Of a stretch of DNA of 64,000 bases, positions 18,523 to 26,406 are shown piece after piece. The number at the start of each line of letters is the position of its first letter. The stretch's first letter is position 1. The notes beneath the pieces are model-generated. The model had not been told where the DNA came from and did not search any database. It worked only from the letters and a program-made list of their open reading frames with translations. The translations under genes and the position numbers were made by a program. The DNA is from Terriglobia bacterium (GTDB taxonomy: Bacteria; Acidobacteriota; Terriglobia; JAJPHL01). Location of the stretch: the NCBI GenBank assembly GCA_021325275.1, contig JAJPHL010000047.1:1-64000 (forward strand), read 5' to 3'.

Positions 18523-19911
18523 ATGCGCCGCCTTGTCTTTGTGCTTGCGTTGGCCTGTGTCGTGCACGCCCAGAAGGCGCCGCGCCCCCGCGAAATTCTC
18601 GACCTGGTGGCGCTGGCCAACGCCGCGCCGCCTGAATTCGCCGCCGACGCGCTGATTCGCATCGCCGATTCCGACAAGGTCGCCGATCCCGCCTGGAAGC
18701 GCGAACTGCTCGAACAAGCGCTGTCGCTCGCGCCTTCCGCGCAATACAAAGTGAAGCGTCCGAACGTGAGTGGCCGCAGCAATGGCGCGGAGGGCTTTCT
18801 TTCGTACGCCTTCGAAATGGAGATGGACACGCTCTCCCTCCAGTGGCGCGCCATCAAGGCGATCTACAAGATCGATCCCGCTCGCGGCCGAAAACTGCTG
18901 CGCGAACTTCCACCGCTGCGCCTCGATCCGCTGGGCTGCGGCGAGTCGATGATCTACGATGTCAGTCCGTTCTACGAGGCGGTGACGGAAATCTCCCGCG
19001 ACCAGCCGCTGGAATTCGTCGAGCCGTTTGTCACACAAATAAACTCGCACGTGCAAGTGGAGCCGGTGACGCACCTGATCGTCTCGCGCAAATCGAATCC
19101 GCGCGAGTTGGAGCGTTTGACCGGCGAATTCACGGCCGCGTTAGGGCAAATCGATCACGATCCGCGGGCGTTTCAGTTCAATCTGCGGTCCGCTGAGGTG
19201 TTGGCTCAGGCGTTGCAAAACGCCGGCATTCCGCCGCAAGCGTTCATCACGGCGTACGGCGAATACCTCGAACGCCACGTCAGCGCGCGGCAGTGCCACG
19301 GCAGCACGGTCAGGAATGTTGCTCCACGGAATCTGACCCTGATGCAGGAGTATGCCCGCAGGGACACTCCGGTGGTCGCCAGCCTGTGGGAGATCCTTTA
19401 CAAGGACCGTGAGGTGCAGTACGACGACGAGGAGCGCCCGGAGCAGCGATTTGTGGAGACACCTGAGTCTTCCAAGCTCATGAAGAGCGCTTTCGGTCTG
19501 CGCAACAACTCGGACGGGAAGCCCGCCACCGACGCCGACAAAAAAGGTATCGAGTGGCAAACGAGGTTCCAGGACTTTCGCAACGCGCTGGACGAGTGGA
19601 AGGAGCAAACCGAAGCGACGCCGCGCAATTATTTCTACCAGAAATGTCTGGTGGAAATGATGATGCTGGAAGCCGTGCCGCGCTCCGACACTGCTCTGCG
19701 CGCCGTGGTAGTGGACGGGTTCACGGCGTTTCTGGCATCGTCACCCCTTCGTGTGGCCAGCCGCATCGAATGGTGGCGGCAAGCACGCGGCACGCTGGAA
19801 AACGTGCCGGAAGCCGCGGCCTCGTTTGCGCGCTCGCAAGATGCGGTGATGCAGCTGTACGTCGCCATGGATCGCACACTGGGCGTCCAAAAAACGGTCC
19901 CGCCGCACTAA
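18523..19911 (+). CDS. Secreted protein of unknown function
   Basis: 462 residues, with signal peptide MRRLVFVLALACVVHAQ. The mature protein is predicted mostly helical, starting with PPEFAADALIRIADSD, a motif often seen in acidobacterial exported proteins; no catalytic motif was recognised. Regular alternation of charged and hydrophobic residues suggests an alpha-solenoid scaffold (inference). It is divergent from the TMTC-like gene (46 bases apart) and followed after 20 bases by the DegT aminotransferase, so it might share that transcript. Confidence 0.7.
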   Translation: MRRLVFVLALACVVHAQKAPRPREILDLVALANAAPPEFAADALIRIADSDKVADPAWKRELLEQALSLAPSAQYKVKRPNVSGRSNGAEGFLSYAFEMEMDTLSLQWRAIKAIYKIDPARGRKLLRELPPLRLDPLGCGESMIYDVSPFYEAVTEISRDQPLEFVEPFVTQINSHVQVEPVTHLIVSRKSNPRELERLTGEFTAALGQIDHDPRAFQFNLRSAEVLAQALQNAGIPPQAFITAYGEYLERHVSARQCHGSTVRNVAPRNLTLMQEYARRDTPVVASLWEILYKDREVQYDDEERPEQRFVETPESSKLMKSAFGLRNNSDGKPATDADKKGIEWQTRFQDFRNALDEWKEQTEATPRNYFYQKCLVEMMMLEAVPRSDTALRAVVVDGFTAFLASSPLRVASRIEWWRQARGTLENVPEAAASFARSQDAVMQLYVAMDRTLGVQKTVPPH

Positions 19912-19931
19912 CAACCGATAAAATGTGAGCG

Positions 19932-21182
19932 ATGCTAAAGCTCGCGATTCGCGGCGGAACTCCGGTTCGCACAACTCCGTTCCCCTCGTGGCCGGTGTGG
20001 GACGACGCGGAGCGCCGCGGGCTCTCGGAAGTCCTCGAAAGCGGCAATTGGGGCGGATTTCCGTTTCCCAACACGAAAGGCGCGGAGTTCGCGGCGCGTT
20101 TTGCCGCCGTGCACGGCGCGAAGTACGGAATCGCGGCGGCGAATGGTACGGTCGCGATCGAGTTGGCCGTGCAAGCGGCGGGAATTGGCGCGGGGGACGA
20201 GGTGATCGTGCCCGCGTACACCTGGGATTCCACGGCGGGCGCGGTGCTTTTTTCGGGCGGCGTTCCGGTTTTCGCCGACGTCGATCCGGAACGCTATTGC
20301 CTCGATCCCGCGCAGCTTGACGCCGCGCTCTCGCAGCGAACGCGCGCGATTCTGCCCGTGCATCTTGGCATGAATATGGCCGACATGGACGCGATCGGCG
20401 CGTTTGCAGCGAAACACTCGCTCGCGGTGATCGAAGATTGCGCCCACGCGCATGGAGCTTCTTGGAACGGTCGGGGCGCCGGTTCACTCGGAGACGCCGG
20501 CGCGTTCAGTTTTCAGTCGAGCAAGTTGATGAGCGCGGGTGAAGGCGGCATCGTGCTCACGAACAGCGCCGCACTGCATGAACGGGCTTCGGTGCTGATT
20601 AATTGCGGACGCTCGGCGGTGGGCGGAAATTTCCGCGCCATTGGACACAACTATCGCATGACGGAATTTCAAGCCGCCGTCTTATTGGCGCAACTCGATC
20701 GCCTGGACGCGCAAACGGAACGGCGCGAGAAAAACGCCCTTCACTTTGAATCGTGCCTCGCCGGCGTGGAGGGGATCCGCGTGGTGGCGCGCGACCCGCG
20801 GCAGACGCGCCGCGCGATCTATCATTTCGTCTTGCGCTACGACGCGGCACATTTCGGCGTGCCTCGCGACGCATTCGTCGCCGCGCTGGCGGCGGAAGGC
20901 GTTCCGGCGGAAGGCGTGTTTTACGAAGCGGTCTATCGCAGCCCATTATTTCCCGCCGCGCCGGGGACGTTTCGCGTGTTGCCGTGCCCGGTGTCGGAGC
21001 GCGCGGCGTACGAAGAGTCGGTGTGGATTCCGCATAATGTGCTGGAAGGCCGCACGCGCGATGTGGAAGACGCCGCCGCGGCGATTCGCAAGATTGTGGA
21101 CCACATTTCCGAGTTGCGAGGATTCGAGCATCCGTCGATTGCGGAGAAGGGAATGAGCCGGGCGGAGCGGCTTACGGTATGA
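19932..21182 (+). CDS. DegT/DnrJ/EryC1/StrS-type PLP aminotransferase
   Basis: 416 residues. Family marks: VIVPAYTWDSTAGAVLFSGGVP, the cofactor-contacting aspartate in VIEDCAHAHG (D169), and the Schiff-base lysine in FSFQSSKLMSAGEGG (K198). DegT enzymes transaminate keto-sugars or the scyllo-inosose-type precursors of amino-cyclitols, usually from Glu or Gln. The sequence looks closer to the amino-cyclitol/3-amino-5-hydroxybenzoate branch than to sugar-nucleotide enzymes, but this is tentative. Its TGA overlaps the ATG of the GH116 glycosidase (ATGA), so translation is coupled. The enzyme is cytoplasmic while the coupled glycosidase is exported; a role in handling a glycoside-derived amino sugar or cyclitol is possible. 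Confidence 0.88.
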   Translation: MLKLAIRGGTPVRTTPFPSWPVWDDAERRGLSEVLESGNWGGFPFPNTKGAEFAARFAAVHGAKYGIAAANGTVAIELAVQAAGIGAGDEVIVPAYTWDSTAGAVLFSGGVPVFADVDPERYCLDPAQLDAALSQRTRAILPVHLGMNMADMDAIGAFAAKHSLAVIEDCAHAHGASWNGRGAGSLGDAGAFSFQSSKLMSAGEGGIVLTNSAALHERASVLINCGRSAVGGNFRAIGHNYRMTEFQAAVLLAQLDRLDAQTERREKNALHFESCLAGVEGIRVVARDPRQTRRAIYHFVLRYDAAHFGVPRDAFVAALAAEGVPAEGVFYEAVYRSPLFPAAPGTFRVLPCPVSERAAYEESVWIPHNVLEGRTRDVEDAAAAIRKIVDHISELRGFEHPSIAEKGMSRAERLTV

Positions 21183-23728
21183 GGAACACGAAGGCAAAAG
21201 GCAAAAGGCAAAAGTCAAAAGGCAAAAGTTTGGGAGATACGCCTGCCCTCCGATACTTTTGCCTTTTGACTTTTGCCTTTTGCCTTTTGCCTTGCGTTTG
21301 CTTTTCCCAATCCATCCCAAAGGAATCCTGGACTCGCCCCATCGGCGAGCCAATGACCACGCCGATGACCGCCAAGGAAATCATCGACGACGGCCCTTGG
21401 CAAGGCTTGCCGCTCGGCGGCCTGGGCGCGGGCACGATCGGCCGAACTTATCGCGGCGATTTCGCCCGCTGGCATCTCGATATCGGCCGCCACTTTTATC
21501 GCGACGACGTCGTCGATCAATTCAGTTTGCGCGCGCGCATCGGCGATCAAGGTACGGTCGACTCGCGCGTGCTTGCCGTCGATCGCCCCACCGACGGAAC
21601 GCTGTCGTGGTGGAACTGGGACGTCAGCGTGAAGCAGGGTAATCGCTACCACGCGCTTTTTCCCAAAGCGTGGTTCCATTACACCGACCTTCCCACGCCG
21701 GGATTGGAGCTAACCTCCGAGCAATTCTCGCCGTTCATTCCCGGAAACTATAAGGAGTCGAGCTATCCGGTTGGTGTGTTTCGATGGAAGGCCGTGAATC
21801 ACGGCACGGAAAGAATCACCGTGACGCTGATGTTCACTTGGGAAAACATGATCGGCTGGTGGGCCAGCGCCGTGCCGACCCCGGGCGCCTCGGGCGACGA
21901 TCCACCGAAGTATCAACCGCGCTGGGGCGTCAGCGCGGGCAACGTGAACGAGTATCGCGAAGAAAAAATGCCGGGCGGCGCGATGAAGGGAATTGTTCAG
22001 TCGCGACGTGGCGTCGGGACCGACTTTACTGCTTACACGAATTCGGCGCTCGGGCAATACGCGATGGCCACGATGGAGTCGCCGGGCGTCACAGTAACGT
22101 ATTTCGCGAAATTCAATCCCGCCGGCGACGGCGGCGCGGTGTGGAATCCTATGGCGATTCGCGGGGAATTGACGAATCAGAATGACACGTCGCCCGCCGT
22201 GCCGGGAGAGCGCAGCGCGTCCGCGTTGGCCGTGACGTTTGTGCTGGAGCCGGGCGCGCAGCGCGAAATCCCGTTTGTGCTCGCCTGGGATTTGCCGCTA
22301 ATGGTCTTCGGCGATGGCCAAACGCCGCCGGCGACGTATTACAAGCGCTATACAAAATTCTTTGGACGCGACGGCAAGAACGCCTGGGCGATCGCGCGCG
22401 AAGGACTTTTGCGCGGCGCGGAGTGGTCCCAGCAGATCGACGATTGGATGCGTCCGTATCTCGAAGACAAACGCACGCCCGCATGGTACAAGACCGCGCT
22501 CTTCAACGAACTCGCGGCTCTCGTCGACAACGGCACGGCGTGGGAAGACGGTCGCGTCGGCGAGACGGGCGCGGGCGCCGATTTTCCTCCGCCTGGGCGA
22601 TTCAGTTACATGGAGTGTTTTGACTACGCGTTTTACTCGACGCTCGACGTAGAAGCCTACGCGTCGTTCGCGCTGGCAAAATTGTTCCCGGATCTCGACA
22701 AGCAAGAGGCGCGCATGTTCGCGTCGGCGGTGGAGTCGGAAGACCGCCGCGATCACGAGATCGGTTGGAATAAACAGAAACGTCCGCGAAAACTCGCGGG
22801 CGCCGTGCCGATGGACTTAGGCATACCGTTCGAGAGTCCTTGGATGAAGGTTGCGAATTATGCGTGGCAGGACACCAACACTTTGAAAGACGAATCCTCG
22901 AACCTCGTGCTGAAAGTCTGGCGCGACTACGTTTTCACAGGCCGCCGCGACACGGCGTTCCTCCGCGAAACGTGGCCGCACCTGCGCGCGACGCTCGCGT
23001 ACATGAAAAAGCAAGACTCGGACGGCGACGGCCTGCTCGATTCCGCCGGCGTTCCCGATCAAACCTACGACAGTTGGACCATGACCGGCCCGGGCGCATA
23101 TCTCGGCGGATTGTGGATCGCATCGCTTGAAGCGGCCATCGCCATCGGCGACATTGTCGGCGACGAAGCGGCGGTCGTCGAATATCAAGGATGGCTCGAC
23201 AAGGCGCAAAAGAGTTACGAGAGCAAATTGTGGAACGGCATGTACTACGATTTCGACAGCGGCAGCAAGGATCGAAAGGCCGTGATGGCCGATCAACTTT
23301 TCGGGCAGTTTTACGCGCAAGCCACCGGACTGCCCGACATCGTGTCGCGCGCCCATCGCGATTCGGTGCTGAAGACGGTTTATCGCTTGAACGTTCTGGG
23401 ATTTCACGGCGGGAAAATGGGCGCGGTGAACGGAATCATGCCCGACGGCAAGCCCGACACGGTCGACGAACGCTCGAATGCGTCCGAAGTTTGGACGGGC
23501 GTCACGTACGCGCTCGCCGCGTTCATGTACTCGAGCGGAATGAAGGACGAAGCGTGGAAGACGGCCGAAGGAATCTATCGCACCACCTACGAAACCGGCG
23601 GCATGTGGTTCCGCACGCCGGAAGGTTGGAAGGAAAACGCCGGCAAGTTCGACTTCCGCGCGTCGATGTATATGCGTCCGCTGGCCGTCTGGGCGATTCA
23701 ATCGGTGTTGGACCAGGAGAAAAAATGA
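21179..23728 (+). CDS. Secreted GH116 family beta-glycosidase
   Basis: 849 residues. After the signal sequence comes IPKESWTRPIGEP and the GH116 N-terminal beta-domain (LPLGGLGAGTIGRTYRGDFARWHL), then the (alpha/alpha)6 catalytic domain. By comparison with characterised GH116 enzymes, the likely nucleophile is Glu479 in FSYMEC and the acid/base is Asp631 in QTYDSW. Members act on beta-glucosides, beta-xylosides or N-acetylglucosaminides. The signal peptide is unusual: a perfect 39-base inverted repeat encodes both its basic n-region (KAKGKRQKSKGKS) and hydrophobic core (FCLLTFAFCLLPCVC). The start at 21179 is supported by the ATGA overlap with the upstream aminotransferase stop. The stop overlaps the next gene, again by ATGA. 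Confidence 0.92.
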   Translation: MRNTKAKGKRQKSKGKSLGDTPALRYFCLLTFAFCLLPCVCFSQSIPKESWTRPIGEPMTTPMTAKEIIDDGPWQGLPLGGLGAGTIGRTYRGDFARWHLDIGRHFYRDDVVDQFSLRARIGDQGTVDSRVLAVDRPTDGTLSWWNWDVSVKQGNRYHALFPKAWFHYTDLPTPGLELTSEQFSPFIPGNYKESSYPVGVFRWKAVNHGTERITVTLMFTWENMIGWWASAVPTPGASGDDPPKYQPRWGVSAGNVNEYREEKMPGGAMKGIVQSRRGVGTDFTAYTNSALGQYAMATMESPGVTVTYFAKFNPAGDGGAVWNPMAIRGELTNQNDTSPAVPGERSASALAVTFVLEPGAQREIPFVLAWDLPLMVFGDGQTPPATYYKRYTKFFGRDGKNAWAIAREGLLRGAEWSQQIDDWMRPYLEDKRTPAWYKTALFNELAALVDNGTAWEDGRVGETGAGADFPPPGRFSYMECFDYAFYSTLDVEAYASFALAKLFPDLDKQEARMFASAVESEDRRDHEIGWNKQKRPRKLAGAVPMDLGIPFESPWMKVANYAWQDTNTLKDESSNLVLKVWRDYVFTGRRDTAFLRETWPHLRATLAYMKKQDSDGDGLLDSAGVPDQTYDSWTMTGPGAYLGGLWIASLEAAIAIGDIVGDEAAVVEYQGWLDKAQKSYESKLWNGMYYDFDSGSKDRKAVMADQLFGQFYAQATGLPDIVSRAHRDSVLKTVYRLNVLGFHGGKMGAVNGIMPDGKPDTVDERSNASEVWTGVTYALAAFMYSSGMKDEAWKTAEGIYRTTYETGGMWFRTPEGWKENAGKFDFRASMYMRPLAVWAIQSVLDQEKK
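21191..21293. repeat. Perfect inverted repeat with AAAAGGC heptamer arms inside a signal-peptide coding region
   Basis: Arms 21191-21229 and 21255-21293 are 39 bases, perfectly complementary, with a 25-base loop. The arms are tandem 7-base units (AAAAGGC with one AAAAGTC variant). Because 7 is not a multiple of 3, the A-rich arm is read through all frames as Lys/Gly/Gln/Arg and the T-rich arm as Phe/Cys/Leu/Ala. Both arms are translated as residues 5-42 of the GH116 protein. The mRNA could fold into a very stable hairpin just after the start codon. Confidence 0.9.
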
Positions 23729-24105
23729 AAAAGACCATTCTTACCGCCGGCCTTGCTTTGGCCCTGCTCGCGGGAGCGCTGGTGGCGCGCGTTTCCGCGC
23801 AAGACGATGCCCTCGATCCCCTCAAGGTGGCGGGCGACACGCACAAGCTGGCGTTTGAAAACAAATTTGTGCGCGTGCTCGACGTGCGCTTGCCGCCCGG
23901 GAAGATCGAGCCGCGCCACCGCCACCCGCACGGTATGAGCGTCTACTTCACAGATTGGGACGCGCGCGTCACCGTGGACGGCGGGCAGGCGGAGACACAT
24001 CATCGCACCGCGGGATCGTTCGCTTGGAGCGAGCCGATCATTCACACGGTGCAGAACGCCGGCAAGACGGAAGGGCATATTCTGAGGATCGAGTTGAAGT
24101 TTTAA
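23725..24105 (+). CDS. Secreted cupin-domain protein
   Basis: 126 residues: signal peptide MKKTILTAGLALALLAGALVARVSAQ, then a single small cupin barrel. The motif PGKIEPRHRHPHGMSVYFTD contains the His-rich metal site (H-x-H plus a further His) and IIHTVQNAG supplies a later His. Such proteins bind a divalent metal; enzymatic or sensory roles vary, and none can be assigned here. The ATG overlaps the TGA of the GH116 gene (ATGA), completing a coupled DegT-GH116-cupin set; both GH116 and cupin are exported, so they may handle the same glycoside or its product. Confidence 0.85.
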   Translation: MKKTILTAGLALALLAGALVARVSAQDDALDPLKVAGDTHKLAFENKFVRVLDVRLPPGKIEPRHRHPHGMSVYFTDWDARVTVDGGQAETHHRTAGSFAWSEPIIHTVQNAGKTEGHILRIELKF

Positions 24106-24114
24106 CGAAGACGT

Positions 24115-24136
24115 GTCACATCTTTTTACGGTCACA
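24115..24136 (+). promoter_or_regulatory. Paired GTCACA repeats before the ECF sigma gene
   Basis: GTCACA occurs at 24115-24120 and 24131-24136, start-to-start spacing 16 bases, ending 8 bases before the sigma-factor start. The spacing of about one and a half helical turns could represent an autoregulated ECF promoter or a repressor site. No classical sigma-70 hexamers are seen in the 39-base gap. Confidence 0.35.
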
Positions 24137-24144
24137 AAAACAGG

Positions 24145-24726
24145 ATGAGCGCCGTCATAACAGGTGTGTCGGGATTCGGGGAAAGCGCCGGGGAGATCGC
24201 GCTGAATGGAGCCGGTGACGCTCTCATCGAAGAGCTCTTTCAGCAGCACTATCGCCGCATCGCCGCCATGCTCACGCGCTTAACCGGCGATCGCGCGTAC
24301 GCCGAGGAAGTGGCGTCCGACGTATTCCATAAGCTGGCGCGGCGTCCGATGCTCCTGGAAGGGCGCGCCGATCAGACCGCTTGGATTTATCGCGTGGCGA
24401 CCAACGCCGGTTTTGACGCGTTGCGCGCGCGGTCGCGACGCAGCAAGCACGAGCAGCGCGCGGCCGCCGAGGCGTTGCGTACCGAACGGCACGAGACCGC
24501 GCTCGACGACGTGTTACGCGATGAGCGCCGCCAAAGAGTTCAAGACGTACTCGAAGGATTGAAGCCGCGGGACGCGCAGTTGTTGTTGCTGCGCTCCGAG
24601 GGTTTGTCGTATCGCGACTTGGCCGATGCCGCCGGTGTTCCGGCGTCGTCGGTGGGGACGATGTTGGCGCGCGCCGAAGCGGAATTCGAACGGCGCTATC
24701 GCGCGCGGTACGGCGAGGAGGTTTAG
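24145..24726 (+). CDS. ECF-type RNA polymerase sigma factor
   Basis: 193 residues with the two ECF regions. Sigma region 2 is LIEELFQQHYRRIAAMLTRLTGDRAYAEEVASDVF through DQTAWIYRVATNAGFDALRAR; region 4 is LKPRDAQLLLLRSEGLSYRDLADAAGVPASSVGTMLARAEAEF, with the helix-turn-helix at SYRDLADAAGVPASSVGTML. The ATG at 24145 has CAGG immediately before it, a poor spacing; GTG at 24166 is an alternative. The next gene, two bases on, is a zinc-finger anti-sigma factor, and the third is a secreted protein: a typical cell-envelope signalling cassette. The signal is unknown. Confidence 0.92.
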   Translation: MSAVITGVSGFGESAGEIALNGAGDALIEELFQQHYRRIAAMLTRLTGDRAYAEEVASDVFHKLARRPMLLEGRADQTAWIYRVATNAGFDALRARSRRSKHEQRAAAEALRTERHETALDDVLRDERRQRVQDVLEGLKPRDAQLLLLRSEGLSYRDLADAAGVPASSVGTMLARAEAEFERRYRARYGEEV

Positions 24727-24728
24727 CG

Positions 24729-25367
24729 ATGAACACTTGTTGGAGTGAAGGCGAAATTCGGGCGCGTCTCGACGGCGAATCGCTACGCGATGACGCCGGA
24801 CACTTTGACGAATGCCCGGCGTGCGATGCGCTGCGCCAGGAAATCGCGGGACGCGCGGCGCGCGTCTCGGCGCTGATGTCCGCGCTCGACACACCTGTAG
24901 TCCGGCCTACTGTCGTGCTAACAATGCCGCGGCCGCTAGGTCAAAGAGTTCAACGTTGGCAAGTTGCGGGAATCGGCGCGATCGCCGCGGGACTCGTGGC
25001 CGTCGCGTTATTGCTCCCGCATCCAGTTGCGCACGTCTCGACACCAAACCCCGAGGCGTCGCATTCGTCGCCCGCGGTTGTGCCGGAAGCTCCGGTACAA
25101 ACAGCGTCGTCTTCCTATGCACGACGTCCGCGGGCGGCGGTCCCCATTCACGCACGTGCCGATTCGGCGCCTGCGCCGGCCGCCGCGCCCACCACTTCAG
25201 ACGATCATTATTTTCTGGCGCTCGACGACGAGCCTCTCGACTCAGGAGTCGTGATGCGTGTCGCCTCGCCATCGGGTGACTTTCAGGCCGACGTGATTGT
25301 CGGCCCGGATGGACGGGCCCACGCCATCCGCATCGTGAATTCAGGAAATGGAGACGACAACCGATGA
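24729..25367 (+). CDS. Membrane anti-sigma factor with zinc-finger (zf-HC2-like) N-terminus
   Basis: 212 residues. The N-terminus carries a HxxxCxxC zinc-binding anti-sigma motif (HFDECPAC, residues ~26-33), expected to clamp the ECF sigma encoded just upstream. A single transmembrane helix follows (AGIGAIAAGLVAVALLL, ~77-97), then a Pro/Ala-rich linker and a small C-terminal domain of ~50 residues (DSGVVMRVASPSGDFQADVIVGPDGRAHAIR) on the periplasmic side. The gene begins two bases after the sigma stop and overlaps the following gene by ATGA, so all three are made from one transcript. Confidence 0.88.
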   Translation: MNTCWSEGEIRARLDGESLRDDAGHFDECPACDALRQEIAGRAARVSALMSALDTPVVRPTVVLTMPRPLGQRVQRWQVAGIGAIAAGLVAVALLLPHPVAHVSTPNPEASHSSPAVVPEAPVQTASSSYARRPRAAVPIHARADSAPAPAAAPTTSDDHYFLALDDEPLDSGVVMRVASPSGDFQADVIVGPDGRAHAIRIVNSGNGDDNR

Positions 25368-26347
25368 AACGAATCCTTCTTTTCGCAGGCACGCTCGCAG
25401 CCAGTGTCCCGTTGGCGTTCGCCGCGGCCGCTTTCGCCGCCGACCAACTCACCACGGTCGGCGTGCGCAGCGTGATTTCGCCGACGATCAAGGACGCGCC
25501 GTACTCCGGCGAGGAAATCAGCACGCATGACAACACGCTGGCCGACGGCACCAAGATTCACAATGAACAGCACACCAAGGTGTATCGCGACAGCGCGGGC
25601 CGCGTGCGCCGCGAGTCCGGCGACACGATCAACATTTACGATCCGGTGGCCGGCATGTCCTACACGCTGAACTCGAAGACCATGACCGGACGGCAAACGC
25701 AGCTCAACGCGTACAAATTAGTGTCGAAGGACGGTCCCAACCTTGCGTACGTAGTTTCCGACCACGCGGACACCGTTCACTTAGGACTCGGCGGCGGTGC
25801 CGGATCGAGTGCGGGCGCCGGCGTGGATCACGAAACCGGCGCCGTGACCATCGAAGTGCGCGGCACGGAAACCAGTACCACGACGGGTTCCACCGCCGAA
25901 GCCAAGAAGCGCGCCGAGAAAGCCATGCTCGACGCACAACAATCGCTCGACAAGGTGAAGGCCGAGGCCGAGGCGCGCATGGACCTATTGAAGATGGCCG
26001 GCGGCGCGGCGGGAGCGGTAGGACCAATGTTCGTCACCACCGAGACGCAATCGACGGCGAAGCGGGAGGATCTCGGCCAGCAGGTGTTCGAGGGTGTAAC
26101 GGCGGAGGGCCTGCGTAGAACGCAAACGTTTGAAGCGGGCAGCATCGGCAACGACCGGCCCATCAACGTGGTCACCGAACGTTGGACCTCAAAGGACCTG
26201 CAAACGCTGATGATGTCGATTCACAACGATCCGCGCAGCGGTGAAGAAAAGTTCCAACTCATCAACGTGGTTCGCGGCGAGCCGGATCCTTCGCTATTCG
26301 TGTTGCCGGCGGGATACAAGATCCTCAACGAGGGTCCGCACAAGTAG
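25364..26347 (+). CDS. Secreted protein cotranscribed with the ECF module
   Basis: 327 residues with signal peptide (MKRILLFAGTLAASVPLAFAAAAFA). The mature protein contains THDNTLADGTKIHNEQHTKVYRDSAGRVRRE, and ends with LINVVRGEPDPSLFVLPAGYKI, a closing motif seen in many acidobacterial exported proteins of unknown role. An Ala/Lys/Glu-rich helical stretch (AEAKKRAEKAMLDAQQSLDK) is likely a coiled coil. It overlaps the anti-sigma stop by ATGA. Position suggests it is the output or a modulator of the sigma/anti-sigma pair. Confidence 0.8.
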   Translation: MKRILLFAGTLAASVPLAFAAAAFAADQLTTVGVRSVISPTIKDAPYSGEEISTHDNTLADGTKIHNEQHTKVYRDSAGRVRRESGDTINIYDPVAGMSYTLNSKTMTGRQTQLNAYKLVSKDGPNLAYVVSDHADTVHLGLGGGAGSSAGAGVDHETGAVTIEVRGTETSTTTGSTAEAKKRAEKAMLDAQQSLDKVKAEAEARMDLLKMAGGAAGAVGPMFVTTETQSTAKREDLGQQVFEGVTAEGLRRTQTFEAGSIGNDRPINVVTERWTSKDLQTLMMSIHNDPRSGEEKFQLINVVRGEPDPSLFVLPAGYKILNEGPHK

Positions 26348-26372
26348 CGTTCTTCGATTCGCGTGCGAAAGT

Positions 26373-26406
26373 ACGGCGCCGTCGTTACCTCGACGGCGCC
26401 GTTTTT
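26373..26406 (+). terminator. Rho-independent terminator after the ECF module
   Basis: ACGGCGCCGTCG (26373-26384), loop TTACCT, CGACGGCGCCGT (26391-26402), then a T-run through 26406. A 12-bp GC-rich perfect stem with T5 closes the plus-strand sigma operon. The right arm also encodes the last residues of the convergent minus-strand gene, whose TAA lies in the loop. Confidence 0.85.

Noticed and set aside
21172-21435. Minus-strand frame at the GH116 start with a similar signal-peptide-like sequence
   Set aside because: It arises only because the dyad reads the same on both strands; downstream sequence is antisense to GH116.
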